Positions 1-11,200 of a DNA stretch of 64,000 bases are shown here, piece by piece (positions within the stretch are counted from its first letter, which is position 1; each line of letters begins with the position of its first letter). The stretch comes from Leptasterias polaris (lineage: Eukaryota; Echinodermata; Asteroidea; Forcipulatida; Asteriidae), in the NCBI GenBank assembly GCA_037783415.1, contig JAZGTN010000071.1, forward strand, positions 1,674,001-1,738,000. The letters run 5' to 3'. Under the pieces are notes generated by a model. It did no database searches and had not been told where the DNA came from. It saw only the letters and a program-made list of their open reading frames with translations. The translations under genes were made by a program, and so were the position numbers.

Positions 1-1380
1 GTGGATCGCACCGCCATAATGGAGGTTTATATTTCATGAGATTAGCTGGAGAGTATTGTTCATGACAGAGATATGCAGCTTGCCACGTGTTCCGTCCGCT
101 TAGTTACAGAAATTGGCGGGAAAACGACATCTAAACTCGTCCTTTTCATACTTTAAACAGATGTCCGGTATTTAATGAATGAAAGTGATATTAGTTAACT
201 TCCGTTTTGATGTGGCCCAATTTGTCATCTTCACAACGTTGGAATGTTTTCACAATGTGCATATCATAACCTTATTTTTGACATTTCTATTTTAAAGTTT
301 GAACAAGTATATTGGCCCAATAATTCTAATAGACCTTTTTGCCATTTCTTGGTCTAAACAACATTATGGTGCAGGGAACGAGTTTATCTATCATCGAGAA
401 CGGGTACCACCCCAAATGATGTAAGCAATATAGCATCACATTTTAGCTGGTAAACCGTCTCTGCTAAGCATACTTTAATGTCCTAAGCACGTTTTCATGC
501 TCAAGTTAGTTTAAACGATCCTGTGTGCTTAAATTCCTAGAACTAAAATGTTTACACGGCATACTGAAATTAAAACATTTAAAATGAGTATCGAATGGTG
601 TCTGGTTCTCATTGATTTTTTTAAGTTTGTTTCTGTGGCAATATCACAGCCATTGGGAAAAACTGAACGAGTAAAGTTAAGCCAATATACTGAGCATTAA
701 CGGGTAAATACCACCGGGCTTGAAAAACTGTGCAAATCGCCGAATGCTCTTCTATATGTAAAACTGGCTGGGGTAGAACACTGCCATTCAAAATCACTCC
801 GTATACCATGGAGGTGGACACTCCCAACCTTACTCTGCTGCGGTGAGGATGGGGTAAACCGAATAATTACAATAGGTTCTTTGTATTGTGGGTGAAGTGT
901 AAACAAAGAAGGTATAATATGGGTATAGCAATACACCCGGTCCTTCCTATGGAGAGTTTCAATGGAGGGTCGTGCCGGTTTTTTCCTTATTTACTCAAAC
1001 TGTACTTTTATTGGGGCAACGCCCTCTGATGCACATTACAACCGAACCATTGAGTGTGACACAACTTGCTTGAGTTAAAATTTAAAAAGCAATCCATTCA
1101 CATGTAGGCTGACAATTATCAAAATTGTTTTAAACAATTCGGACAGATTAATTTGGGGGTATGACGCTGGTATTTTCTGTAATGGCAGTATTTCAAATAA
1201 TGCAAAATCCACGTATTATTGGTGACAATCGACACCATCGTTTTAAACAGCGTTCATTTAATTTTGACATGACAATGTCGAAAGAAATAGCTTTGATCAC
1301 AGATGGTGCCTTCCGCAGAGGCGTCCACGACAATGTCTAGTCTCGAGTATTGCACGAGTCAGATAATACGCCGTTAGACA
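1..1380. other. Flank with no recognised gene
   Basis: AT-rich sequence with short open frames only on both strands. I see no splice-flanked coding block with family resemblance. A poly-G run near 1384-1396 separates it from the satellite that follows. Confidence 0.5.
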
Positions 1381-1434
1381 TCGGGGGGGGGGGGGGTGGA
1401 TCTATGGTGGCCCTGAAGGGACATCGCATATCGC

Positions 1435-1836
1435 AAACGTGTGCGCATACGTATGCAATGTCGTGAAACAATTCGCGAATATATGCGCACACGTATGCAA
1501 TGTCGTGAAACAATTCGCGAATATGTGCGCACACGTATGCAATGTCGTGAAACAATTCGCGAATATGTGCGCACACGTATGCAATGTCGTGAAACAATTC
1601 GCGAATATGTGCGCACACGTATGCAATGTCGTGAAACAATTCGCGAATATGTGCGCACACGTATGCAATGTCGTGAAACAATTCGCGAATATGTGCGCAT
1701 ACGTATGCAATGTCGTGAAACAAATCCTGAATGTGCGCGCACACGTATGCAATGTCGTGAAACAATTCGCGAATATGTGCGCACACGTATGCAATGTCGT
1801 GAAACAATTCGCGAATATGTGCGCACACGTCTACGA
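1435..1836. repeat. 42-bp CpG-rich minisatellite, about 9.5 copies
   Basis: A 42-bp unit is repeated almost without change. One unit near 1700-1740 is diverged. Each unit holds two perfect 10-bp palindromes, TGTGCGCACA and ATTCGCGAAT, and about five CpG dinucleotides. Because 42 is a multiple of three and the unit lacks stops in most frames, long open frames appear on both strands; these are not genes. The array lies about 0.5-0.9 kb upstream of the PITP start. Confidence 0.95.
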
Positions 1837-2249
1837 ATATATTTGCGATGTCGTGAATTTTATTGCATACCATGTCGCATACCTTTGGGGTGATGTCATA
1901 GTTGCGGACAATTTGTTAGTGACCTAGGGAGTACGTGGCGCTACAGTCAGGCTCCTGTAAGCATGACTATACAATAATGTGTACCCAGGAACTTGGCACC
2001 AGGCCAAGTCTCGCCATACCGAAGACCACCCGCCTGCGATTTTTTTAGCCAATCAGAGCGAAGCTGTGTTGATGACGTTGCGTTAATACCGCTTATTGAT
2101 TGGTCAATGGCCCATGTACAGTGTACTGTGCTGCCCGAACGGTTCAGGGAAAAAAAATTCGCCACCCGCCTCGCTTGCCTCACAATAATGACTACCGCTG
2201 CAATGACCATATGGATCGGTTACATTATTGTCATGCACAGTCATTTAGC

Positions 2250-2347
2250 TGAAGCCCTTTATAAGCGCCGTTCGCGGTGCTTCGGTCACTTTCTAGTGCG
2301 AATTGTTCCAAAGTTAGTTTTGTTTACACAACAGGTTATAACTCAGG
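2250..2347 (+). promoter_or_regulatory. Probable TATA promoter and 5' UTR of the PITP gene
   Basis: A TATA-like element TTTATAAG lies at 2258-2265, about 85 bp before the ATG at 2348. A start near 2290 would leave a 5' UTR of about 55 nt. This is inferred from position and motif only; no initiator was proven. Confidence 0.45.
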
Positions 2348-2418
2348 ATGAAGCTGCTTTTCGCTGTTACGGTGCTGGTGTTTTCATCCTATGGGAACGC
2401 CTTGTTAACGAAGGAGTT
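2348..2418 (+). other. Signal-peptide-coding first exon of the PITP gene
   Basis: It encodes MKLLFAVTVLVFSSYGNA followed by LLTKE and two bases of the next codon, then a perfect GTGAGT donor. The codon is completed by the single base at 5303, giving TKEFRTLLP. This aligns with the conserved KEYRVILP start of PITP alpha, so phase and homology both tie the exon to the gene. The n-region has Lys2, the h-region is residues 3-14, and Gly16/Ala18 satisfy the -3/-1 rule. Confidence 0.82.
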
Positions 2419-5400
2419 GTGAGTAGAACATTTTGCTTTATGGATTCATTTAATGGAAGAATCAGGATGAACTTTATGATCAGAGTTTAAAGAAAATGAA
2501 AGTTGGTCTTAAGTCATTCAGAGTTATGACTGAGCTTGTCTAACCGTCATATGTAGCAAGTGAAGAGTTTAGGTCAGTCAGACGTGCTTTTAAACATTTA
2601 TGTAGGTTGAAACGTGACCTGTATGTTTCTAAACTGTCAGGTAAACTAAAAGAAAATCCCAAAAGATTCTGGTCTTGGTTGAAATCCAACCACAAACAAT
2701 CCCCGACCCCTTCTGTTATCACTCATGGTAACAGGCAGGCTTTCACAAATGGTACAAAAGCTTCTTTATTTAATGATTATCTTTGCTCTGTTTTTAGTAG
2801 TGATGACAACATTGACGCCTTTCCAGATCTTCCTGCATATCCAGTTGGTGCATTATCGTCCTTTGTGGTGAGCAGGAATCGTGTGGAACAGCTTCTAAAA
2901 AAAATCCATCCCCACAAAAGTTCTGGTTGTGACAACGTTAGCAATAGAGTTTTTAAGCACTGTGCCTCCCCACTTAGTATCCCTGTCACTAGTATTTTTC
3001 AGAAATCCCTGAATGTTGGCATTTTTCCTACAATCTGGAAATCTGCTAATATTTGCCCAATTCACAAGGGGGGTTCCCAAACTTCAGTTCAGAATGTTCG
3101 TCCTATTTCACTCCTCCCTACTTTGTCCAAAGTTTTTGAAAAGATTGTTGCAGAAAATATTCTGGATCACATATCCTCTGTTTTGTGTGATAATCAACAC
3201 GGTTTTGTACCTGGTAGGTCATGCGAAACAAATCTTGCTTCATTGCTATCTGCTGCATACCAGGGTCTGGATGAAAAGGTTCAGTGTGACGTCATTTACA
3301 CAGACTTTTCAAAGGCCTTTGATACAGTGAGTCATGCTTTGTTAACGCACAAAATCAGTAAGTTCGGCATCCAGGGAAACCTTTTTTCTTGGATTCACAG
3401 TTATCTGGCTGATAGACAGCAGAGGGTTGTTTTACATGGTGCAATCTCCAACTGGAAACCTGTCACCTCGGGTGTACCCCAGGGTTCAGTTCTCGGTCCA
3501 TTGTTTTTCAACTTGTTTGTTAACGACATTCCCAACATTTTTATTCATTCTGATAGTCTTTTATTTGCGGATGATTTGAAGCTGTTTCGCATTGTTCGCA
3601 CACCTGGAGATGCGCAGCTGTTGCAGGATGATCTGGACAGGCTCTTTGATTGGTCATCTACATGGAATTTAACCCTTAACCCATCTAAATGTAAAGTGCT
3701 TACTTTGTCGCTTAAGAAGCAACCTGTTTTGCATAATTACAATCTTTCGTCTGCCAATCTAGAAAGGGTTACACATCACAAAGACTTGGGTGTTTTTATT
3801 GACTGTAAATTAACCTTTGTCCCTCATGTAGACTACGTTGTTGCCAAGGCAAACCGTATGCTTGGTATCTTTTGGCATCACTGCAGAAACCTAGATCAGA
3901 AAACAAAGCGTATCCTTTACTGCTCTCTTGTTAGACCTGGTCTTGAATTTGCTTCTGTTTCTTTTAACTCACTATCTGCCACGCATGAGACGCGTATTGA
4001 GCGTATTCAAAACAAATTCATCCGTTTCCTTGGCAACAACGTAGATATTTCACAAACAACTTCTCTTGCCTCACTCAAAAGTCGTAGGCAAACTATAGAC
4101 TTGACTTTTCTTTTTAAATGTGTCAATTCTAATTTTAACTGTATCTTACTTTGTTCTCGTTTTCCCCCTTAAAGTCCCCCGTCCTAACCTCCGTTACCCT
4201 GGTCTGTTCATTGTCCCTAAAAACAGGGTCAATGCCACTACAAAGGGCTTCATACACCGCCTTACCTCCCTGTTTAATTCAATCACCCAAACCAACCCTT
4301 CCATCGACATTTTCCACCAATCCATCTCTGCCTTCAAAGTCCAAGTCAAGCAAGTACTCCAGCCCTCCCCCTCACTCATCTTGCCACCCTAGTGTTTAGT
4401 CCAATAATTGTCCTTTTGGGTCTTTCATGTTTTCTGTCTGTTCTTTTAGGGGTTTTCCCCTCTTGCCATGTGTGTATTTTTGTTTTGTTTACTTCCTTAA
4501 ATTTGTGTTACAATTTTCTGTTTTTTAATGTTTAATATTTATATTTTTATCCGTCCTGTAATTGGCGCTTGCGTTGTTGGATGTTGAATAAAATAAAATA
4601 AAATAAAATAAAATAAAATAAAAGTTGAAAGCATAGGAAGTTTCACAATTAATTAGAGTAGGCCTAATCCATGACTCTAACAAAATGGATCGATTTATTA
4701 TTATTATTATTTTTTTTACAAAATGTTAGTTTTATTGTATACACTACAAAGGAGGAGGCAGACAATTGGGAACAAAAGAGTCCTCAGTTTACGTGTCTGA
4801 GAATGTGTGTGTGGGGGGGGGGGGGGGGGAGATAATCGAAACCAACGTGACCGTTGCAAAAAAGGTAAAACAATGCAATAATTAACAAAGTGAAGTCCTC
4901 GGCTAACTGTGTCGACAAAAATGTGTGTATGTTATTCAGATTGGGGCTGATGTGCTGTACTGTGTTGCCGTTTTATCAAACGTGAGCCTGCTGGCCACTT
5001 TTCGATGTTTATGGCGGTTTGTCTTGCACAATTAATTTCCTCACCTAATGCTAACATCGTTCGATTCGTCTAGGCCTATGTGTTGTTTGCTCTTTATATC
5101 AACTACTGTTGTCCCCTTGCATTGAAGGCATTACAGGAGATGGACCAAGTACCGAAAAAACCCCGATACCTCTGGTTTCAACTGGGCGAAGAACCCAGAC
5201 TTTTGTTTCAAACGATATGTGTCTGTGAATGAAAATCATTCCTAAAAGCCCTTTATATTTTGCTGTCATTGTGCTTGTTTTTTCCTTCTTCTTTATATTC
5301 AGCCGGACTCTGCTGCCGTACTCGGTTGATGAGGTGAGCATTGTTGATGTCATTCTTTTTAGATTGATAACTAATTGTTTGTTTTCTGAAGTTAAATAAA

Positions 5401-8400
5401 TACAGCAATGTATTGTCGGTGTCACGAAACAAGAGGTATTAGGAAGCTATAGTACTGTACGTGTTTTTGCAACTCGTGTTTTGTGTGTGCGGGTATGTGT
5501 ATTTTCCTACTTGTTAGTTTGTAGTTTCACTCAAACCAAGGACTTGCAACACAAGAGACAATAGGTCTACGAATGCTCTCACGAAGAAAAACAATGGGGT
5601 CCACGTTTGTCAGGACAAAGAGTTGAAGAAAGGAGGGTACACGATTGGAGGTCATTACACATTCACTTTTTATGCCTTTTGCTTCCTTTTACTCCATTGT
5701 TTTTTATTTCTTGATGTAATTTTAATGATGTAGTCTTTGCTTTTGAATGATGTTATAGTTGCTGCAATTCACTTTATGATGTGAGTGCAATTGTGAATTA
5801 ACCTCTACTTTATCTGTCTATCTATATATTTGTTTTTAGTGTGTGTGTTTTGGGGGATTTTTGTATGGGGAGGGGGTGGGCGGGGGTTACTGAATGCTGT
5901 TGCCAGCTGTGTCCGTTGCAATTGATTGTCATCCGTTTTTTGTTTTATCGGTTTGTCTGCAGTGCTTGTTGAGAGTAACCAGCTAATAGTTAAGTCCGCC
6001 AGTTTGCATTCCTCAAAGAAGGACTGTCATTGCTTTGTTATCGTTGTTATTTTTCTTTTCTTTTTCTTCTCTTTTCCCCCCTTCTTGTTTGCGTTTTTCT
6101 GTTGTTATATTTTAATTCAATATCTAATGCAAATTCATAATATATATATATTTTGTTTTACAAAGTTGTACCTTGTTTTTATCCTGTACAATTAATAATT
6201 ATATAACATATAATAAAAATGAAATATTGGCACTAGATAAACGACGTGCAATGAGCCGAATCGAGCCATCGTCTGTTAGAAATCTATATTGGCTTCAATA
6301 TATAATACGCACTTAAAAAGTTGACACCTGTGACCATACTTTGTTTAAAGTTTCTACATGGCAAAACAATATATATATAAAAAATATAAAAAATACCAGC
6401 AAAGTGGTTCAGAAAAATAATTTTTCATATCAAATGATGCCGCGTATGTCACTGAATACATACGTGGAATCATCAGGTTGCATAAACCAGTCGTCCTGAA
6501 CCGAGTATTTATTTTGTTTGAGTAGCTACAGATCTGTAGTCATGCCATCCAAACCCCAAGTACAAACTTGCCAACTTTTTTATTGTTGAATCTTTCAATA
6601 CTTCTTTTGCTTGCCATCTTTTGTTTTACTTGTTACTACAATTTTAGATGTCTGTGTATTATATAATGTAAATTGTTATTCTTTTAAATGAGCAATGTCT
6701 GGGAGGGCACATCTTTTTTGATGACAGTTGTTTGACTTTTGCCTTTCTCTGGACGGCCTCTGCTCGTATATTGTATTGTCCAAATAAATAAAATTAAAAT
6801 AAATAAATTAATGGTTCTTTTCTTATTTCTGTTTCCAATGTGACAGTTTCTTCTCGGGTACCGCTGGTCCATCGCCAAGTCTAGTATTCTTGAGACAGGG
6901 GGTGGGGAGGGCGTCCAGATCCTTGGGGAGCCGAAGTTTGATAGTTCCGAGTACGGTACCGGAGAACTAACCCACAGGGTCCTACATCTGAAAACGTAAG
7001 GAAACACCCCATTTTCTCTTTCTTTTACAGAGTTTATTGCAAGTTTGAATACCCGTTAAAGGCAAGGTATACCTGTAGTGGGTTTTTTGAAACCGTTCGA
7101 TTGGTTTACCATATATAAATGTAGATAAAAATATACAATAAAAGTAAACTGTGAAAATGTCATTTCAAAAGGTGGTAGTGTTTTTGAGATATTGCCGACA
7201 ATCTGAATCGGTTATTTATGTCCAAGCAGGAAGAATAATCCGTAAATGGAATACAACAAATGAGAAACGCTTCTCAGATTGAAATGCTTTTAAATCCCCC
7301 TCTCTAAAACCCGCTGCGGTGCTCCTTTCTAAGTTAGTTCTTATGGTCAGCTATTACTAACGGTATACCCCCCCCCCCCTTAAAATGATTATTATCGGTA
7401 AATTATTGTTGTTTGCTTGTTGTTTATTTTGTAGTAGCGTGGTTTCAATTTTGGTCCCGGCACGTGCGTCCTTGAGCAAGACACTTTGACTATAGTTGCT
7501 CCTTGGCGTTTATGTCCTGACTACTTAATCCTGCGACCAAGTAACGAAGTAGGAGTGAAGAAGAAGTGATATTGTTTGTTTATATTGTCCTCAGGAAAGC
7601 GCCACCAATCTTCTACTTGATGGCCGGGGGTGTATTCAAAGTGCACGAGAAATCGTGGTTCACGCCAACTGGTGTCACCACCAGATACACAGTAAGTTCT
7701 CTGGCTTCCATTCTTGCGTTACCCCGCGAAGATTCAACGAGACTATTTAGAAATGGCTAGAATCTGACACTTGAACTTTACTGCAGACGTTATTAATTAA
7801 TGAATGAGCTTCTTAAATAATATTTGACTTTTTGTTTGTTGCTGCTTTAGGAAAAGAAGATCATGGGAGACGATTTCGGTGTGACGATACATTCAAAATT
7901 TGTTGATGGCGACGACTGCCAATCGAATGATGTAAGAAAACAAAAGAATGTAAAGAAAACAAAAGAATGACAGATTTGTACCTTGTGCATTGACGTCACC
8001 AAGCCGCCATCTTAGAGGTAAACTGATGATGAAACAATGGAAACGCGCTGATTTGTACGCGCGGCGCACGGACTGGCCAATGAACATCTTCCTTTTGACC
8101 TCTAGGCGATGGCGCCCTATACTCAAATGACGTCATGTGCATAAGGTCTATTAACCTTGTGCATTGACGTTGTCACACCACCATCTTTGTGGTAAAATGA
8201 TGATAGAGCAATGGGAAAACGCACAGCTATGGATGAGCGGCACAGAGAATGGGCCAATGATCCGTACCTTATTTTGGCCTCTATATTATAGCCGTGGACG
8301 CCCTACTCAAAATGAGAGCAGTGAAATAGACCCCTTACATAATGACGTTTTACGCTCAAAAGCGCACTCACTGAGGACAAAAAGCGCCCTCGCTAAGGCC

Positions 8401-9516
8401 AAGGGACGCAAATCGTGGACGATAGCTGTTCTTTGTGCGTAAAAACGTGCCATGCAAGGGGTCTGTTATAGACCATGTATGAGTAGGACACCGATGAACA
8501 AGTATTAAGGCTATGTTTTGTCCAAAACTGGAAACCTGGTGCACCTGCATGCCCCGAAAACATACGAGATTCACTCAGTTTAAATTAAACACCGTAAAAA
8601 AAACTTAGCCCCTTAAAAATAAACTGTTCGAAATGTAAAAATCACAATCTGGAGTTAACATTTCAACAAAAATTCAAACTGAATAGATCAACACAAATGC
8701 GACATGCAGAGTGCCCAATCGACTTTTAACGTCTGTCACTTGACTTTCAATGTCTGTCTTTGACTGTGTTCAGGTTCTTTCAGAGAGCGGGTCTGCGGAG
8801 GTAATACAAGTCGACTTCACGGAGGATATCCAAGAAGAGGTGTGTTATTTAAAAATATATATAAAAAAGAAAAAGGAAAGGAAAAACCGTCATTACAAAA
8901 CTAGGAGTAAGGTGAAGGTCTATCATCAGTTGGACACTTACGAAGCTAATTGCAATCTTTGTTACTGATGAAGCTAATTACAATCTTTGTTTTATGGCTT
9001 TTGATTATTGTTGTATCCACCGCAGCAAGAGTGTTCTTCAGACCAGAGACCTTTAAACTCGGACTGGAAGGTAATTGTTTTTATTTTGTTTATGTGTTTA
9101 CTGTATTGGGTGTTTTTAATTATTTAATATTAGTATTTAATTTTTTCTAATTCTGATGGAATCTTGAGATAGCACATAATTCGGTTACATATGTTTCCAT
9201 TTATACCAACCGATTGAAATGATTAATTGACTTTTTTGACTTTTCAAAACGAATACCTTTATTCATTCACAAAATATATAGAATATACAAAAACAAAGAA
9301 AACTAAAAAATTTACATTAATAGACTAGACATGTCTGTTACAAAAAACAGGACGATGGCTGGGATTGAAATTACATCCAAAAACACATTAGCGATTTCTT
9401 TAGACGTACGGCATGAAACGGAAAGAAACAAAATTACAGAATCCATTCAATTTCATTATCAGTGATTTGGAAAATGTTGCAGAGACCCCATTTCTTGAGG
9501 AAAATAGGAACATTGT

Positions 9517-9547
<31 letters not shown>

Positions 9548-11055
9548 GTTGGTGGATTGATTGATTGATCAATTTGTACAATGAATAGGTTTGCTTACTT
9601 GCTAATTTAATTTTCAATTTTACAACTTATTAATTATTTTTTAGCTTTTGAATCAATTTACACATTTTTGCCTGGTACTGATCCATCGATTGTTTGATTT
9701 GTTTGTCGACTTATCGCCTGATTCAAAATAATAAATTACCGATTGTATTGATAACCGATTTTACTGTTTGTTTATTTGGGCAGAGTGACCAACCTCACAT
9801 GTGTGTTTACTCCTACGTAGAGGTTAAATTCGACTGGGACTCAATGCGAGCTGTAATCGAACCAAGGGCCATGGATGTGAGTATAATCAATACATTGTTT
9901 AATTGATCGATTTAGATGTACCATTTCCACACAACAATCGATCATCTATTACTTGTATTAGCCCTGCTTCACTAGCGAACTGTGTAGGTCTTTGTTACTT
10001 ATAGTAAGTCCTGGATACGCCTGGCTCCAATTTCATAGAGAGCTACTAAAGCACAGAAAGCAGCTGAGCACATTACCCTTTGTTGAATATTAGGTTACCG
10101 GCCAAAATACCATTTCACATGTACTATTTGTGACTGGTATCCTGCTCATTTGTGCTTACCAGGAAATCATTAAGCAATTTGTTTGCTTGCTGAGCGGCTC
10201 AAATGAGCTCAGGTTGTTTCTCGGTGGCTATATATGTACAAAAATCGAATTCACGCACTTTAACTCTATTGACAAGAAACAGAGAAGCCCTCGATGTGTC
10301 AATGTGATGGGTGCGATGTTCTCGCACTCTGCTTTTCCTCATCATAAAACCATAGCACCACACCCATGCATTATTTGAAACTATTGTTTTCCATGTTTGG
10401 CAGGCATACCAATCACTTCTTGAGAAGTTCTACCGCCAGATGTTCTGCTGGGCTGACGACTGGGCAGGCCTCTCCGAGAAAGACGTGGCAAGAAAGGAGA
10501 GAGACACTCAGAAGGAACTTAACAAGGTGAGTCTCGTCGTGGTGGTCACGTGATTCTAATTCTTTCGTATCCAGGGCCCAACGTCCTGACGTGAAAACCG
10601 GACTTGACGAAATGGCCGCCTACTTACTAACGACCGTAACAGATTTACGTAACCGGACTCGACGAAAAAATGGTAGCCCGACTAACTATGAACGTCACAG
10701 ACTACGTAACCGGGCTTGACGAAATGACGGCCTAATTATGAACGTCACAGATTACGTAACCGGACTAAACGAAATGAGAGCCTACACACGAACGTATCAG
10801 ACTACGTAACCGGGCTTGACGAAATGACGGCCTAATTATGAACGTCACAGATTACGTAACCGGACTAAACGAAATGAGAGCCTACACACGAACGTAAAAA
10901 TACGCCATAAAATTGCATTTGTATATTGTTTTACAGACCGTTGTCTGGTTTACTCCATGCAAGTGTTTTTTTCTCAAAACAATATTTCTGTTCCTCAACA
11001 GATCCGCAACAAGGGAGAAGTGCGTGGACAGGTAGAAGGAGTAAGCCCATCATAA
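2348..11055 (+). CDS. Phosphatidylinositol transfer protein with N-terminal signal peptide
   Basis: Ten exons: 2348-2418, 5303-5333, 6847-6995, 7595-7691, 7851-7931, 8774-8839, 9026-9070, 9784-9876, 10404-10526, 11002-11055. All introns are GT-AG and all phases agree, giving 269 residues (PITP alpha is about 271). Family marks are KEFRTLLPYSVDE (22-34), ETGGGEG (50-56), THR (76-78), HEKSW, RPLNSDWK (173-180), HMCVYSYVEVKF (185-196) and QMFCWADDW (223-231). PITPs extract and exchange PI and PC between membranes and are normally cytosolic. Here residues 1-18 form a basic-hydrophobic-GNA signal peptide, so the product should enter the secretory pathway. Of the remembered PI-binding residues, Thr59 and Glu248 are kept, Lys61 is Arg, and Asn90 seems absent. 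The Trp203-Trp204 docking pair is Trp-Asp. Two extra cysteines (139, 168) could form a disulfide. The first intron carries a LINE. Confidence 0.9.
2540..4622 (+). mobile_element. 5'-truncated non-LTR retrotransposon (LINE) with broken reverse transcriptase
   Basis: An open frame from about 2550 to 4170 encodes a reverse transcriptase with FSKAFDTVSHALL, SGVPQGSVLGPLFF and LLFADDLKLF, the catalytic YADD position being FADD. The frame then shifts near 4160 in a C/T run, and the expected C-terminal tail continues in another frame to 4392. The 5' endonuclease half is missing. The element ends in a pentanucleotide (TAAAA)n tail at about 4586-4622. It resembles jockey/CR1-type LINEs; I cannot place the clade. 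It lies in sense orientation in the first PITP intron and is surely dead. Confidence 0.92.
4623..5302. other. Remainder of PITP intron 1
   Basis: No coding signal. It contains a (TTA)n stretch near 4696-4710 and a poly-G run at about 4807-4829 after a (GT)n lead-in. Confidence 0.6.
5334..6846. other. PITP intron 2, no gene seen
   Basis: T-rich intron with low-complexity tracts near 6040-6110 and AT tracts near 6140 and 6370. Open frames here are compositional. Confidence 0.6.
7064..7290. repeat. Half copy of the long terminal-inverted-repeat element
   Basis: Begins AAGGTATACCT and carries the ATATATAAATGTAGAT, ATACAATAAAA, TTTTTGAGATAT and TGAGAAACG blocks found in both arms of the element at 16881-17641. 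Only one arm is present, in a PITP intron. Confidence 0.7.
7436..7562 (+). repeat. Fragment of Ser/Leu-tRNA-like SINE
   Basis: Contains a degenerate B-box (GGTTTCAATTTTGG) followed by the family body TCCTTGAGCAAGACACTTTG and ATAGTTGCTCC, as in the copies at 37085-37355 and 38100-38416. It lies immediately upstream of a PITP exon. Confidence 0.65.
7974..8150. mobile_element. MITE with TGACGTCA near both ends
   Basis: About 177 bp. It starts TACCTTGTGCATTGACGTCA and ends TGACGTCATGTGCATAAGGT, so the ends are inverted repeats. It is the near-exact reverse complement of the copy at 20161-20334. Internal marks are AAGCCGCCATCTTAGAGG and TGTACGCGCGGCGCAC. Confidence 0.85.
8153..8332. mobile_element. 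Second, diverged copy of the same MITE
   Basis: Same order of blocks as the copy just upstream (CCTTGTGCATTGACGT, CACCACCATCTT, TGATGATAGAGCAATGG, CCCTACTCAAAATGA) but more diverged. The second palindrome is lost and the first is altered to TGACGTTG. The two copies lie in tandem with 2 bp between them. Confidence 0.7.
8326..8474. mobile_element. Small MITE with ~27-bp inverted ends
   Basis: The left end AGACCCCTTACATAATGACG and the right end, read in reverse complement as AGACCCCTTGCATGGCACG, continue into TTTTACGC on both sides. It overlaps the end of the preceding MITE, making a three-element cluster in a PITP intron. Confidence 0.7.
9517..9570. repeat. (GATT)n microsatellite
   Basis: Imperfect GATT/GGTT tetranucleotide run in a PITP intron. 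Confidence 0.9.
10021..10205. repeat. Degraded foldback element of the 'AATTTCATAGAGCTGCT' family
   Basis: Starts CCAATTTCATAGAGAGCTACT and has the internal blocks ACTGGTATCCTGCTCATTTG and TAAGCAATTTG seen in related copies. The right end is poorly preserved. Confidence 0.4.
10585..10895. repeat. 50-bp minisatellite with alternating (100-bp) higher-order pattern
   Basis: Units of 50 bp built around ACGTAACCGG and CGAAATGA. Two unit types alternate: one has GGGCTTGACGAAATGACGGC, the other GGACTAAACGAAATGAGAGC. The visible period is therefore 100 bp. About six units lie in the last PITP intron. Confidence 0.9.
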
Positions 11056-11194
11056 ACGATTTCGAAAATGGTGACGTCACAAGAATCCGAACCCATGAGA
11101 GCCTGTAAACTTACTTAACGAATAATTCAGTTATATACAATATTAATGGTTTAAAGTCAGTCAACGAGGGTGGTTAACGTTGTTAGATATTTTG

Positions 11195-11200
11195 AATAAA
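11195..11200 (+). other. Candidate polyadenylation signal of the PITP gene
   Basis: AATAAA lies 140 bp after the stop codon. Plausible by distance only. Confidence 0.4.

Noticed and set aside
1337..1927. Five overlapping open frames of 130-178 codons on both strands
   Set aside because: They are a by-product of the stop-poor 42-bp repeat whose length is a multiple of three.
1993..2490. A 165-codon open frame over the PITP promoter and first exon
   Set aside because: It is in a different frame from the signal-peptide ATG, has no family resemblance and crosses the TATA box and splice donor.
5926..6195. 89-codon Phe/Leu-rich open frame
   Set aside because: A T-rich intron stretch gives a false membrane-protein look.
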